A stretch of 64,000 nt of DNA from Bacteroides salyersiae WAL 10018 = DSM 18765 = JCM 12988 (GCF_000381365.1 NZ_KB905466.1:2253207-2317206); one strand, 5' to 3'. Positions 11,101-20,105 are shown, counted from the stretch's first letter. Notes: generated by a model not told the origin, from the sequence alone. A program made the numbers and translations.

Positions 11101-11189
11101 TTCCCTTGTGCCAACGTAGTTTGTGTCAATAGAAAACTGACAACAAAAAAACAGACAAACTGCATCGACAATAAAATAACTTTCTTCAT
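8145..11189 (-). CDS. SusC-like TonB-dependent outer-membrane oligosaccharide transporter
   Basis: 1014 residues with a signal peptide ending near TTLAQG. Domains in order: carboxypeptidase-regulatory-like domain (TVTGKVLDSLGESVIGASV, about 32-110), a TonB-box-like EEVVVVGYGVQRK, plug domain (ITSSLQGRLAGVSI...VLKDASATAIYGSRGANGVI), then a 22-strand barrel ending in an aromatic residue (YLIGLNFAF), as expected for outer-membrane insertion. Known SusC proteins import glycan oligosaccharides using TonB energy with SusD as lid. Paired here with a PL8 lyase, so the cargo is probably a uronic-acid-containing oligosaccharide; this is inference. Confidence 0.96.
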   Translation of the reverse strand: MKKVILLSMQFVCFFVVSFLLTQTTLAQGNSTVTGKVLDSLGESVIGASVLVKGTTSGTITDIDGNFKLDNVPSNATLVISYIGFKTQEVNVAGKKSFTIQLVDDTQALEEVVVVGYGVQRKSDLTGAVASVKGSEVLKNAPAADITSSLQGRLAGVSIVSSSGQPGSSSTIRVRGMNSVQADSGPLVVIDGFIGGSLSSLNPSDIASIEVLKDASATAIYGSRGANGVILVTTRNPEAGKVRVEYSGYVNFKTPYSLPDVMAPGDFARVANEYGAALYPATDTGEPYRFYSDEQIAAFDRGENVYDYVGNVFRDVAIENNHELSISGGSEKTKFLFSGSYNNNQGTAKSSSADTYNYRLKVDTEIKSWLKFGANLWGNYSKSQGPRFSQYRGVLIESLIFPNTILPKDEDGNYNNANLTGPQYNPMGHIWEIDTDGYKYTSRIQGYVDVTLLKGLTFRMTQGFTFGDNVSRSTYGRDSYTTVMANGDKTSATATSTHNYSWTNQNILSYVKEFNRNHRINATAVFEQMYSDDFIHKTEAKGGLVSTIIGANNTALGDVMYASGERTKTAMMSWMGRVNYVLMDRYMLTASWRYDGSSRLDKDNRWEQFPSVALAWNAKQERFLRDVNFLSQLKLRVGYGETGNQAVEPYSAYTELEATRDAQNHLALSTKRIGTPNLRWERTQQWNGGIDFGAFNNRLTVSLDVYHKLSKDVLLEVDAPHYTGFSSRLENAAHILNKGFEITIGADPIVSKDFNWNTNITLSHNEGTIEELYSDKSYMVISGNYENKYFRNVKGKKLATMWGYVSDGVWKSWELADAPAGTEAGSYKFKDIDGVEGITEDDQTAIGNGQPSFQWGWNNTLTYKNFDLGIFIMGVHGFDIYNYTREARFATNGLINLGPNPEWANRWTPENENTDIVGFVKGINALTPSSQFVEKGDFVKVKSITLGYSLSNANLSKAGISKLRIYASIQNPFLFTGYSGIDPEVTLKSPLTSGIDWGYYPNGRNYLIGLNFAF

Positions 11190-11221
11190 AGTGTTATAAT
11201 TTTAAATTATTAAAAGGAAAT

Positions 11222-11256
11222 ACAAAGAACGGTATTGCATCATTACCGTTCTTTGT
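11222..11256 (-). promoter_or_regulatory. Intercistronic hairpin between the beta-helix gene and susC
   Basis: ACAAAGAACGGTA and TACCGTTCTTTGT are perfect 13-bp complements around a 9-nt loop. On the minus strand it is followed only by a weak T-rich tract. It may partly terminate or process the message so that the first gene is expressed differently from susCD. Confidence 0.65.
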
Positions 11257-11272
11257 TATAGATAGAAGGTTA

Positions 11273-13048
11273 TTATTTGATAATAACTTTAAATGCCTTA
11301 ACTTGATTACCAGCCACTACTCTAACCAGATACAGTCCTTTTTCAGATACAATCATAGAGGAGTTACTACCTGCTCTAATTTCTTTAGACTCAAGCATCG
11401 CACCATTTATATTATAAAGAGTAGCATAACCATCTTTTTCCGACAAAACATAAATGATACCGTCTTCAACAATCACATCGCAATTCACTGTTTCTTTTTC
11501 ATTATTGAGACCAGTACCTTTTCCACCTTGGTAAGCACCCATATTTATTTTGCCATCTACTATTCGATCATTATCTGCAATATCTTTACTCATAAATTCA
11601 TCCATCCATTCTTCTGTCATAAAAAATTCATCTATAAATTCTACAGAACCGGCATTATTACAGAGCGAAGTGCTGGTCAAGGAGAAATCCGCATTTTGTA
11701 ATGCCTGAATATCAGTCTCATCCGTAGTAGAACCGACAAAAGTAGTTGTCTGAACAAAAGGATTAGCTTCTACAATATTATTCAGAAGAGTTACTGAGTT
11801 TGTAGAAGAATTATCTGTAATTTCTATATCAGAAGCACTGTATTGAACTGCTGAATTTTCAGTAGTAAAAACAGCCTTATCATTATGAGTAGGTTGATTA
11901 TTTACCATAATTGAATTCACTACTTGCGAATAGTTCTCACCGACATAAATAGTTCCCTTATTATTTGCAATTGTATTATTAAATATGGTACTGCCTTGCA
12001 AATCTATTAACAAATTATCTGAAGAGTTATTAACTATCAAACAATTCTCTATTTGTGCATTTTTCTTTGTTGCTATTATCGAGTTTCTCCAAGAGTCACC
12101 ACCAGCTACACTCGTATTTGTATTATTACGGATTATGTTAAACGCAAAATCATAATACACTTCCGAATTACCAGAAAGTACAGTACCTATATTACTAGAT
12201 ACATTCCCTTCAAACAAGCAATGAGTTATTTTCAAATAACGTTTAGCCCATTGATTATTTATCTGAATACAAGAAGATTCATTATTTCTGAAAATACAAT
12301 TCGTCACAGATGTACCATCTTGGTCACTCAACTGTTCTTCCGTATTATAAATGGATAAACTAGGGACTTTATTACCTTCAAATACGCAGTCATACAACTG
12401 ATTACCTGGAAAATATTCAGAATGACAACCTCTCAACTGAAGAGTCACTGTAGCTTCGTAAGTAGCGTCAGAAGTATTATTACCTGAGAAATAACAATTA
12501 CGGACTATCATGTTTTCTTCACCATAAACAACTGTACCCTTACACGCATTATTTAGAATCTGGCAATTTTGAAGAGTTACAGAATTTCTTAAGTAGAGAA
12601 CCCGACTGTCTGTTGAAACATTGTTTTTAAAAGTAATACCATCTATAATAGTATTTTCCCAAAATGTATCTTTATCAACACGGTCTACCAAACGGAAAGT
12701 CTGATTTCCACTGGTAATTATCGTTTCATTTGTAAATTTCCAAGGTTCTGTAGCAGCATTCGGGCGTACACGATTCTCAATAGAAGTCTCTCCTTTGGCA
12801 AATCCACCATAGACATGTACTCCTTCTATCATATTAATAGTAGCAGTAACCGTATAAGTACCGGCTGCCATGAGAATTACATCCCCTTTGGATGCTTTTG
12901 AATAAGCTGTTCCAAGATCACTGATTGGAGAATCCCAAGAATTACCATTATTAGAGGTAGAGCCATCCGGGCTAACATAGATGTTTTTCGCATTCGCACC
13001 CGTCGCAAGCATTAGAGCTAAGACTGAAGTAATAATCACATTTTTCAT
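11273..13048 (-). CDS. Secreted right-handed parallel beta-helix protein with C-terminal sorting-type domain
   Basis: 591 residues with signal peptide MKNVIITSVLALMLATGANA. The start of the mature chain, NIYVSPDGSTSNNGNSWDSP, and VILMAAGTYTV are typical of the first turns of polysaccharide-lyase-like beta-helix proteins (DUF1565-type). Repeated turns with N-rich ladders (CQILNNACKG, CYFSGNNTS, CIFRNNESS, CLFEGNVSS) run to about residue 400. The end (ILSEKDGYATLYNINGAML...GLYLVRVVAGNQVKAFKVIIK) resembles the Por/T9SS-type sorting domain also found on the PL8 and PL11 enzymes. Beta-helix folds occur in PL6 and related lyases, but I cannot point to catalytic residues, so glycan binding or cleavage are both possible. 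First gene of the susCD operon. Confidence 0.75.
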   Translation of the reverse strand: MKNVIITSVLALMLATGANAKNIYVSPDGSTSNNGNSWDSPISDLGTAYSKASKGDVILMAAGTYTVTATINMIEGVHVYGGFAKGETSIENRVRPNAATEPWKFTNETIITSGNQTFRLVDRVDKDTFWENTIIDGITFKNNVSTDSRVLYLRNSVTLQNCQILNNACKGTVVYGEENMIVRNCYFSGNNTSDATYEATVTLQLRGCHSEYFPGNQLYDCVFEGNKVPSLSIYNTEEQLSDQDGTSVTNCIFRNNESSCIQINNQWAKRYLKITHCLFEGNVSSNIGTVLSGNSEVYYDFAFNIIRNNTNTSVAGGDSWRNSIIATKKNAQIENCLIVNNSSDNLLIDLQGSTIFNNTIANNKGTIYVGENYSQVVNSIMVNNQPTHNDKAVFTTENSAVQYSASDIEITDNSSTNSVTLLNNIVEANPFVQTTTFVGSTTDETDIQALQNADFSLTSTSLCNNAGSVEFIDEFFMTEEWMDEFMSKDIADNDRIVDGKINMGAYQGGKGTGLNNEKETVNCDVIVEDGIIYVLSEKDGYATLYNINGAMLESKEIRAGSNSSMIVSEKGLYLVRVVAGNQVKAFKVIIK

Positions 13049-13100
13049 AAGCGATAGTTTTTATTGTATTAAAGTTACTATTAGGCTTGTTTTTCTGCAA

Positions 13101-13108
13101 CAAAAGTA
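13101..13108 (-). promoter_or_regulatory. Probable -7 box of the beta-helix/susCD/PL8 operon
   Basis: On the minus strand the sequence reads TACTTTTG, matching the Bacteroides -7 consensus TAnnTTTG, about 53 bp before the first start codon. A TTG lies 17 bp further upstream, a little closer than the usual spacing, so the -33 element is weak. Confidence 0.55.
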
Positions 13109-13266
13109 TGAATAAAGACTATATTCAATACACATTTTTGTTCATCAATGCTCCAAAATTGTACAAACCTTTTTTTAATATTTCAAGAGCCAAAAACAGG
13201 CCGTATCATGTACTATATTGTAATAAATAGCTCCGTTATAGGTAGAGAGCTATAATGAGGAGAGGG

Positions 13267-13274
13267 TATCTTTG
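13267..13274 (+). promoter_or_regulatory. Probable -7 box for the phosphatase-like gene
   Basis: TATCTTTG matches TAnnTTTG, 37 bp before the start codon. No clear -33 TTTG is seen. An inverted repeat ATAGCTC (13227-13233) / GAGCTAT (13247-13253) covers the -33 zone and could be an operator. Confidence 0.55.
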
Positions 13275-13310
13275 TGAACTGAACAATACTTAATCTAATT
13301 TTTAACAATC

Positions 13311-14228
13311 ATGAACAACAAAATTTTTAAGCTTATCATTTGCTTTACTTTATTATTATTGTGTACTCCTTCATTCGGGGCTAAATGGAGAGCTAAACAT
13401 GTGGTATTTATCGGATTAGACGGATGGGGTGCCTATAGCATGGAAAAAGCAAATATGCCTACTGTAAAACAATTAATGAAAGACGGTTCATACACCTTGG
13501 AGAAACGATCGGTATTACCTTCCTCAAGTGCCGTAAACTGGGCTTCTATGTTCATGGGGGCAGGTCCGGAACTACACGGATACACCGAATGGGGTTCAAA
13601 AACACCGGAACTCCCCTCGCGAGTACTTAGCCATTATGGTATCTTTCCAAGCATCTGGGGATTATTCAGAGACGCCAATCCGCAAGCAGAAATCGGTTTT
13701 TTCTGTCAATGGAACGGACTGGAATATCTGGCAGAGATGAAGGCTATGAGCAAGGAGATGCATGTAAAAGCCGAAGACGATCCTTCCGGAAAAGCCGATA
13801 GAGCGGTAGCGACTCACTCTTGCGCTTATATTAAAGAAAAAAGACCTGACCTTATCGGTATATTTTTCGATGAACCCGACCATTTAGGACACCAAATCGG
13901 ACACGACACAGAAGCCTATTATCAAAAATTAGAAGAATTAGACGGATACATTGCTGAAATAGTAAATGCTGTAAAGGAGGCCGGCATGTGGGACGACACA
14001 ATCTTTATATTAACAGCAGATCACGGTGGCATCAATAAAGGACATGGAGGCAAAACAATGCAAGAAATGCAGACTCCGTTCATCATTTCGGGAAAAGGTA
14101 TCAAAAAAGGATATAACTTTACGGAAAGTATGATGCAATTTGATGTGGCTTCCACAATTGCATATATCTTTAAATTACAACAACCTCAAGTATGGATTGG
14201 CCGGCCGATGAAGCAAGTCTTCAAATAA
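13311..14228 (+). CDS. Secreted alkaline-phosphatase-superfamily hydrolase (phosphodiesterase/phosphatase-like)
   Basis: 305 residues with signal peptide ending near PSFGAKW. Motifs of the metal-dependent alkaline phosphatase/nucleotide pyrophosphatase fold are visible: FIGLDGWG (first metal Asp), SSAVNWASMFMGAGPE (nucleophile region, with Ser where Thr is common), FDEPDHLGHQIGHD (Asp and His ligands), LTADHGG (Asp-His ligands) and HGG further on. The family hydrolyses phosphate or sulfate esters, and the sequence alone does not separate these. It faces the PL8 operon divergently across a 262-bp gap, so it could remove an ester from the same glycan, but that is inference. It ends in its own terminator. 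Confidence 0.8.
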   Translation: MNNKIFKLIICFTLLLLCTPSFGAKWRAKHVVFIGLDGWGAYSMEKANMPTVKQLMKDGSYTLEKRSVLPSSSAVNWASMFMGAGPELHGYTEWGSKTPELPSRVLSHYGIFPSIWGLFRDANPQAEIGFFCQWNGLEYLAEMKAMSKEMHVKAEDDPSGKADRAVATHSCAYIKEKRPDLIGIFFDEPDHLGHQIGHDTEAYYQKLEELDGYIAEIVNAVKEAGMWDDTIFILTADHGGINKGHGGKTMQEMQTPFIISGKGIKKGYNFTESMMQFDVASTIAYIFKLQQPQVWIGRPMKQVFK

Positions 14229-14265
14229 ACACGCTACTTCTACCTTAATCAATTTGAATATCTCC

Positions 14266-14306
14266 AAGCCTCGTTCTTCCCCCCAATAAAGAATGAGGCT
14301 TTTTTC
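14266..14306 (+). terminator. Intrinsic terminator after the phosphatase-like gene
   Basis: AAGCCTCGTTCTT pairs with AAGAATGAGGCTT (one G-U/mismatch) and is followed by TTTTTC. It lies 38 bp after the stop codon. Confidence 0.9.
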
Positions 14307-14315
14307 ATTTTATTA

Positions 14316-14346
14316 TTGGCAATAAGGAATATTCCCTCTACTTTTG
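14316..14346 (+). promoter_or_regulatory. Bacteroides-type promoter of the dus gene
   Basis: TTGG (14316-14319) as a -33-like element, a spacer of about 20 bp, then TACTTTTG (14339-14346), an exact TAnnTTTG. It overlaps a possible TTG start and shows that the real start is the ATG at 14361. Confidence 0.75.
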
Positions 14347-14360
14347 CATGCAAAAAAGAA

Positions 14361-15302
14361 ATGCTTATGCTTGTTGAAACGCTTCCTATCCACTTCGCTC
14401 CTTTACAAGGCTACACCGAAGCTATTTACCGAAATGCACATGCTACCGTTTTTGGCGGAGTAGAGACATATTATACTCCTTTCGTACGGCTTGAAAAGGA
14501 AACATTCCGCAGCAGGGATATCCGGGATATCGAACCGGGCAATAATACCGTCTCCCATCTGATCCCACAACTTATCGGAGCAGATACCAATAAAGCGGAA
14601 GCAATTTTATCCCTTTTCATCGAGAAAGGATATAAAGAAGTGGATATCAATATGGGATGCCCGTTTCCGATGTTGGCCAAACGGCATAATGGTTCCGGTA
14701 TATTACCCTTTCCGGAAGAAGTGGAGAAATTATTAGAAATAATACATAAATATCCGGAAATAAACTTCTCAGTTAAAATGCGTCTGGGATGGGAAAACAC
14801 AAAAGAATGCCTGAATCTACTTCCGATAATGAATGCACTCCCACTCAAACACATCACAATGCATCCGCGATTAGGGAAGCAGCAATATAAAGGAAACGCC
14901 GATATGGAGGGATTTGCAGCTTTCGCAAAGGCATGCCGGCATCCACTGATCTATAATGGAGATATAAAAAACGCAGAAGACATAGAACGCATCCATTCCC
15001 GATTTCCTTCTTTAGCCGGAATTATGATAGGAAGAGGATTATTGGCCAACCCCGCTCTGGCGATAGAATATAAAGAGAAGAAACACCTCTCTGCTGAAGA
15101 TATGAAAGAGAAGCTGTTTGCAGCACACAAAATCGTATTGTCCGGTTATGAAAAACGTTTGCAAGGAGGAGAAGATCAGTTGCTCAATAAAATGAAAACC
15201 TTTTGGGAATATCTTGAGCCACAAATCGGACACAAAGCTTGGAAAGCAATTCATAAAAGCACAAATCTGACAAAATACAATGCGGCAATAGGACTTATAT
15301 GA
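14361..15302 (+). CDS. tRNA-dihydrouridine synthase (Dus family)
   Basis: About 313 residues, a cytosolic FMN enzyme reducing uridine to dihydrouridine in tRNA D-loops. The TIM-barrel motifs are clear: FAPLQGYTEAIYR near the N-terminus, VDINMGCPFPMLAKRHNGSGI (the MGCP motif with the catalytic Cys and the following K..GS), KMRLGW, HITMHPR, YNGDI and GIMIGRGLLANP for FMN phosphate binding. I chose the ATG at 14361 because the upstream TTG lies within the promoter. Single-gene unit between its own promoter and a repeat-rich gap. Confidence 0.93.
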   Translation: MLMLVETLPIHFAPLQGYTEAIYRNAHATVFGGVETYYTPFVRLEKETFRSRDIRDIEPGNNTVSHLIPQLIGADTNKAEAILSLFIEKGYKEVDINMGCPFPMLAKRHNGSGILPFPEEVEKLLEIIHKYPEINFSVKMRLGWENTKECLNLLPIMNALPLKHITMHPRLGKQQYKGNADMEGFAAFAKACRHPLIYNGDIKNAEDIERIHSRFPSLAGIMIGRGLLANPALAIEYKEKKHLSAEDMKEKLFAAHKIVLSGYEKRLQGGEDQLLNKMKTFWEYLEPQIGHKAWKAIHKSTNLTKYNAAIGLI

Positions 15303-15618
15303 TAAATACACCTCATTTTTATTTACAATATATTATAGTGCAATTTTTCATAGCGCACTCAAAATGTCACATCTTATAAAACTTCAATGAATTTCTCTAC
15401 GAGATATACCCAGTTTCTCTACGAAGAAACGATCATTCCTCGTAGAGTTTCAAGTCGTTCCTCGTAGAGAAAAAAATAGCAAAAGCAGAATGCTGATAAC
15501 CAAGCAATTAACAAAGCAGACAATTGTATAATATTTTCAACATCAAAATCCATACTTCCAAAAATTAAAAACAACATAACCCATCCTTTTTTTCTTACAA
15601 TACAAAAAAAACGGGGTA
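15303..15618. repeat. Intergenic gap with nested inverted repeats
   Basis: TTTCTCTACGAG (15392-15403) and TTTCTCTACGA (15414-15424) are followed by two copies of the reverse form, TTCCTCGTAGAG (15436-15447) and TTCCTCGTAGAGA (15458-15470). The four units alternate with about 10-nt spacers and could fold as nested or two separate hairpins. The element sits between the ends of the dus and PL8 genes, which converge. A 67-codon open frame here has no supporting feature. Confidence 0.65.
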
Positions 15619-18600
15619 TCAATAAGGGAATATTTCCACATCTTGACTTTTGCCATCCTTACAAATAAAACGAAGAACCGTATACTTCTTATCCGATGAT
15701 ACAACCTGGCAAGCAGGCGTCTCTCTAATAGCCCAACGTCCTCTCAAAGTAATTGTTACAGGAATTTCGCCACTATCATTATCAATCCAAGGACGAGAAT
15801 AGATACTACGCTCGATACGTTTTCCCTTTTCATCGTATATATCGTCTGAAGGGCCCCGATACAGTGCGAGATCCGGCTGAGCAACAGTCAGCAACGCCTT
15901 CTCTTTTTCCTCACGTATCATCACCAGGCAAGAAGTATCCGCTTTCGCTAATAATCCTTGGGGCAGAACGGTAGAAGGCGTTTCAAACAGAACATACGAA
16001 GTGGTATGATCCGACAATGATTTTACAATATGGGCATTACGGTCTTTTTGCAACACCTTGTAAGTTGGTTTCCTTGCAAAAGTTTTCATGGCAGCAACAG
16101 TCGTTTGTGGAAGTACGGCATATTCATATGCAGCCCCCTCAGGTGCTTTTCCGTGATCAATAATCAAAGAGACCCAATCTCCTTTTGTCTCCTTGTTCGC
16201 TTTTTGAGCACGCGAATACTGTGGAAAGTTCTTCTCGAATTTAGTTGTTACGGGAGTGTAATAGCCTGTCCCGACAGGGTCCACCCAATACTTCCCATTT
16301 TCTTTATAATCCTTCCAGAAGTTGCGGTCGGTATTGTCCCTTATGGCAAGCTGGAAAATGGTGGTTTCCGTAGGATACTCACTGTTTGTATTCTCGATAT
16401 CCGAACCGAGGCATACGATTGTTTCGTCGAAGAAATGGAATGATTTACGGGCGCGATGGGAACCATTGTATTTGTCATGCTCATGAAGTTTCATTCCAAA
16501 ATTTCCATTCATATGCTGCTGAGATAAACCACCGGCAAAGGCTTCGTCCGAATAAAGCATCTCCTCCATACCGGAGTAAGTATCGACATTATAGATTTTT
16601 GCCTGTAAATCGTCAAAAGGCAAATGAATAGAGGTAACTCCCGGAATACGATTCCAGTCGAACCCCTCCTCTTGCCATCCGCTTGTGGCAGGTGTCACTG
16701 TAACCCCCGGAGCAGCAGTAAGCAACTGCATACTTCCGTGTGCCAGATAACGTCCATAAAGATTAGCACCCAGATAATGCTCGGCAGCCCAGAAATAACG
16801 GGAATGCCCGCGTACGATTGCCGCCCAATTACCACGACGCTGTACAGAAATACATCCGTATCCCAAAGCAAGATTTCCCTGTGGATCAGCCTCAGGACGG
16901 AATCCTTTATCAGAAAGAAAAGTTGCCATCTGCTGCTCCTCTGCATTGGTAAATTGGGGCACATATTCCGGTTCCTCGCCCGAAGTAACTGTTGAAGCAG
17001 AGACCAACCGAAGGTAAGCGGCAGCCATATCAGGATCAAAATCCTCCTTTCCATCGGGAGTACCGGCAATAGCCATCATGGCATACTGCATAGGAACCAG
17101 CTTTCCTTTTCCATCCGGATGCCGGCCGGACATAGAGAGCGGAAAGTGGAGTTTATTACAATAAAAACGCATGGTAAGCAGAACCGTCTTTACTGTTTGA
17201 TGAGCCAACTCAGAAATAGCAAATCCTGTGTGATTCAACAGATAGATCATATTCGTAGCCCCTTCCAGTCCGCCAACTGCATAGGCCGGATAATTATTAC
17301 GATGATGAAAAGCACCTCCGTCTTTCTTGAACGAACCGGCAAGTCCCAAAGCCGGGCGGCAACCATAATCAATCCACCGGGAGAAAGACTTCAAATATTG
17401 AAGTTTTTCCGGTGTATCTTCCATCATCAATATACTTGCAATACGCCCCGTAGTCTGAGTATTAAAAGAGTCCATATCGATACCATCCACCTCCGGTTTC
17501 GGATAAACCTCATTCGTAATGGCATACCAACGCAGAGTAGCCTCCGCTTCATTCAGTTTGCCGGCTTCACGAAGTACGTCTTTCATCAAAAAATAGGCCA
17601 GATAAAGTCCCCGGACACTATAACCGTAATGATGAATATTTCCCCAACAACTGCCATAAGCAACTCCCTGATCGGTAATATGATCGTACATCGCGAGGAA
17701 TTTATCTTTCATTTCTACTCTGACAACAGCATCTTCAGCATTGTTATAGGCAACAGCTATCCGTTTCATCAAATCAAAATAAGCTTTCATCTCGACTCCC
17801 AACTTAGTCAGCATATCCTTATCCCAATCGGGTATCATCCGTTCATAAGCTTCTGAAGCACGTACCATAAAAACAGGAACTCCGGATACCTGACCGTCTT
17901 TATAAGAAATATCATAAAACTCATACTTTTTACGAATCGTCTCAATCTCTTTCTGTGTCAACGCAGAAGGAGTATACACCATATCCCGGAAACGACTCTC
18001 TATCAATTGCATTTCCTGTCTTTGCCTTTCACTTACAGGAGTCAGCTCGATATCAGGTTTCAGCAACGAATGTTTATAAACCACAAGCCAGTGATTTGTC
18101 GTAGCCGCATTCACAAAAGGAACCTGCAGATCAGCTGTCTGCTGGCGGGCATCGACCTTTGTTGCGGTAATCAAATGATCAATAAAAAGTTCTCCTTTTA
18201 CATCCGGCGCAACCATGCGCAGTTCATTCATCCCCTCTTCGGGAACACCTTGCATATCCCGTTCATAACAAACCCATGCGGCACGCCAACCCTTGAAATT
18301 GATACCGAACGGAAAAGAGGTACATATTTTTCCGTCCTTCAAGAATTGAAATTCTATTTTTTTATCCTGCGGCTGTTCGTTATATACCCATACGATAAAC
18401 GCGGAAAGAAATAAATCTTTTCCGGTGGGATCTTTCTTTTCAAACTTCAGGTCTTTCTTTAAAGAAAGTATTCCGCCCGATTCAAACGACCATGCCAAAG
18501 AATGTTTTCCATCCTTATAATGCTCCGTTGAAATGGATAATTTTGAGTTTTCACTACTCATGCATGCCGGTACTTCCGACTCCTCAAAAGAGAACATACG

Positions 18601-18690
18601 ATCATTCCGGACGAACTGGGCAAATAAAGAAAAAGAACCTCCGAAAGAGAGAAAAAGTACTATTTCCAATCTGATAAAAAGCAGCTTCAT
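15619..18690 (-). CDS. Chondroitin ABC lyase-like PL8 polysaccharide lyase
   Basis: 1023 residues, the length usual for chondroitin ABC lyases, with a signal peptide ending around SLFAQ. The N-terminal jellyroll ([18 protein letters not shown]...[18 protein letters not shown]) matches that family; the toroid has [17 protein letters not shown] (about 455-472, catalytic His and Tyr region) and SGRHPDGKG (about 521, Arg), followed by AHGSMQLL and GFDWNRIPG in the beta-sandwich part. Known members cleave chondroitin/dermatan sulfate or hyaluronan by beta-elimination in the periplasm or at the surface. A lipoprotein gene precedes it by 25 bp, forming a two-gene unit. Unlike the larger PL8 in this window it has no binding repeats and no sorting domain. 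Confidence 0.9.
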   Translation of the reverse strand: MKLLFIRLEIVLFLSFGGSFSLFAQFVRNDRMFSFEESEVPACMSSENSKLSISTEHYKDGKHSLAWSFESGGILSLKKDLKFEKKDPTGKDLFLSAFIVWVYNEQPQDKKIEFQFLKDGKICTSFPFGINFKGWRAAWVCYERDMQGVPEEGMNELRMVAPDVKGELFIDHLITATKVDARQQTADLQVPFVNAATTNHWLVVYKHSLLKPDIELTPVSERQRQEMQLIESRFRDMVYTPSALTQKEIETIRKKYEFYDISYKDGQVSGVPVFMVRASEAYERMIPDWDKDMLTKLGVEMKAYFDLMKRIAVAYNNAEDAVVRVEMKDKFLAMYDHITDQGVAYGSCWGNIHHYGYSVRGLYLAYFLMKDVLREAGKLNEAEATLRWYAITNEVYPKPEVDGIDMDSFNTQTTGRIASILMMEDTPEKLQYLKSFSRWIDYGCRPALGLAGSFKKDGGAFHHRNNYPAYAVGGLEGATNMIYLLNHTGFAISELAHQTVKTVLLTMRFYCNKLHFPLSMSGRHPDGKGKLVPMQYAMMAIAGTPDGKEDFDPDMAAAYLRLVSASTVTSGEEPEYVPQFTNAEEQQMATFLSDKGFRPEADPQGNLALGYGCISVQRRGNWAAIVRGHSRYFWAAEHYLGANLYGRYLAHGSMQLLTAAPGVTVTPATSGWQEEGFDWNRIPGVTSIHLPFDDLQAKIYNVDTYSGMEEMLYSDEAFAGGLSQQHMNGNFGMKLHEHDKYNGSHRARKSFHFFDETIVCLGSDIENTNSEYPTETTIFQLAIRDNTDRNFWKDYKENGKYWVDPVGTGYYTPVTTKFEKNFPQYSRAQKANKETKGDWVSLIIDHGKAPEGAAYEYAVLPQTTVAAMKTFARKPTYKVLQKDRNAHIVKSLSDHTTSYVLFETPSTVLPQGLLAKADTSCLVMIREEKEKALLTVAQPDLALYRGPSDDIYDEKGKRIERSIYSRPWIDNDSGEIPVTITLRGRWAIRETPACQVVSSDKKYTVLRFICKDGKSQDVEIFPY

Positions 18691-18715
18691 TATTCAAAGT
18701 ATTAAATGTCAGTTA

Positions 18716-19411
18716 TTAAATCGATTGTACTTCAAAACCCGTCACCAATACATGATTCTGAAGCAAGCGCAGGCCAAAATAACCGTCACCTTCTCCGGGT
18801 TTCAATGAAGCACGGAATAATTCCTCGCCATTCACAGAATAAGTAGTATATTCTTTCTCTACACGAATCACAATATGATACCATTTACCCGGTACCAACA
18901 GGTGCTCCGGATCCGTATATTCCGCTATCAATGGCTTTACGCGAGCATCATCCACACCATTGTATTCGGCATAATAGCGACGAAAACGAGTGGTGGTATT
19001 TTCATTTCCGCCATAACCCACATAGAAAAGATTCAATGTATTATAATTCTTAAAAACTCCGTTCCGCCATTCGCTACGGGCAAAAATATGATCAGGATGC
19101 AACGGGTCATTAGCTGCCCAGAAGCAGTTAAGATCGCTCAAACGATCGAATTCACCGCCTTCCATCAGCATGGCAACCTGATAACTAATCTCATAATCGC
19201 CCGTCAAAAATTCATTATACCACAAAGTCAGCCCAGCGGGTACAACGAGTTCCATCGTATCGGATATCAATGACAGTTGCATTGCCGCAGACTCATCTTC
19301 CGCAACCCATTTTTCAAGAATCGGATTACTTTTTTTATTAGAAGAAAAGCAAGCAACCAACAGGCAACTCCCAATTAATAAAACTGAATATCGGATCAAA
19401 GTTCGTCTCAT
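18716..19411 (-). CDS. Jellyroll-like lipoprotein preceding the PL8 lyase
   Basis: 231 residues with a lipobox (LLVACFSS, Cys about 21). The body reads as an all-beta, concanavalin-like fold: ELVVPAGLTLWYNEFLTGDYEISYQV, LNCFWAANDP, FYVGYGGNENTTTRFRRY, PGKWYHIVIRVEKEYTTYSVNG and YFGLRLLQNHVLVTGFEVQ, the usual strand pattern of laminin-G/DUF6250-like domains. No catalytic residues are recognised. Being the first gene of a unit with a PL8 lyase, it probably binds or cleaves the same polysaccharide at the cell surface; this is inference. The DUF assignment is from memory. Confidence 0.6.
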   Translation of the reverse strand: MRRTLIRYSVLLIGSCLLVACFSSNKKSNPILEKWVAEDESAAMQLSLISDTMELVVPAGLTLWYNEFLTGDYEISYQVAMLMEGGEFDRLSDLNCFWAANDPLHPDHIFARSEWRNGVFKNYNTLNLFYVGYGGNENTTTRFRRYYAEYNGVDDARVKPLIAEYTDPEHLLVPGKWYHIVIRVEKEYTTYSVNGEELFRASLKPGEGDGYFGLRLLQNHVLVTGFEVQSI

Positions 19412-19454
19412 GAATATATGTATTAGTTTTAAAGATCACTACCGGTTACAAAGA

Positions 19455-19482
19455 AACCCCACTTTTTGAAAAAAGCAGGGTT
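19455..19482 (-). terminator. Terminator-like hairpin after the DUF4348-like lipoprotein gene
   Basis: On the minus strand AACCCTGCTTTTT and AAAAAGTGGGGTT form an imperfect stem followed by TCTTTG. It separates the small lipoprotein gene from the downstream lipoprotein-PL8 pair. Confidence 0.5.
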
Positions 19483-19553
19483 CAAATCGTACAGAATATT
19501 ACAATAATTATTCAAAATATCCCATCGTGTATAATTCAGAGCAGCACCTCACA

Positions 19554-20105
19554 TCAAGGATGTATTTCCTTGAAAGCCTTATTGTCCTCCTGAATCTGCA
19601 GTATAGTCTCTTTCAACTCGCTTATAGGCAAATCAAACCCATACCATCCTGTATAGCAATCGGTCACGTACCATTTACCGTCAATACATTCGAATTCTAC
19701 GCGAAGATCTACCTCCGATTCTTCATAACCGGCTTCAAAAACTTTATGACCAGGCTCATTAAGCGTAAACTTTGAAACATAAATCCCTCCTTCTTCCTGA
19801 GTGATGCGTTCCTCTTTCAAAGTCTCACTATCCAGCAGAGGCCATTTATCTTTAGTAAAAGGAAATGTTTTCTCACTATTTCCATCATCGGTCATCAATG
19901 TAATGGGAGTTTTCATCGGAAATTTTATTCTTGTATACTGAAAAGCCGCACTGGAAGTAAACTTCTCCAGAAAAGACTCAAAATCCTCAATTTCCGTTCC
20001 TACGTTTTCCCCTTTCGCTTTCGAATGATTGGCACAGGAGATCAATAGTATGCCTGCAAACACAATGCAAGCAAATAATCCGGATACAAATTTCTTGATT
20101 CTCAT
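19554..20105 (-). CDS. Small lipoprotein, DUF4348-like
   Basis: 183 residues with signal peptide and lipobox ILLISCANHS (Cys about 24). The mature part begins acidic and continues with FESFLEKFTSSAAFQYTRIKFPM, KDKWPLL and a C-terminal WYVTDCYTGWYGFDLP, features of a Bacteroides-restricted DUF4348-like family of unknown role. It is flanked by hairpins on both sides, so it is probably monocistronic. Nothing in the sequence links it to the neighbouring lyase. Confidence 0.6.
   Translation of the reverse strand: MRIKKFVSGLFACIVFAGILLISCANHSKAKGENVGTEIEDFESFLEKFTSSAAFQYTRIKFPMKTPITLMTDDGNSEKTFPFTKDKWPLLDSETLKEERITQEEGGIYVSKFTLNEPGHKVFEAGYEESEVDLRVEFECIDGKWYVTDCYTGWYGFDLPISELKETILQIQEDNKAFKEIHP

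Noticed and set aside
14316..14360. TTG start extending the dus gene
   Set aside because: The codon lies in the -33 to -7 promoter region, upstream of transcription start.
15392..15470. CRISPR-like array
   Set aside because: Units are short, alternate in orientation and lack uniform spacers or cas genes.
15419..15622. Possible 67-codon membrane-like protein
   Set aside because: It covers the nested repeats and overlaps the end of the PL8 gene by a few bases; no homologue recognised.
17119..17856. Long open frame (245 codons) opposite the PL8 gene
   Set aside because: It lies fully antisense to a strong PL8 gene, has no recognisable domain and shows composition typical of a shadow frame.
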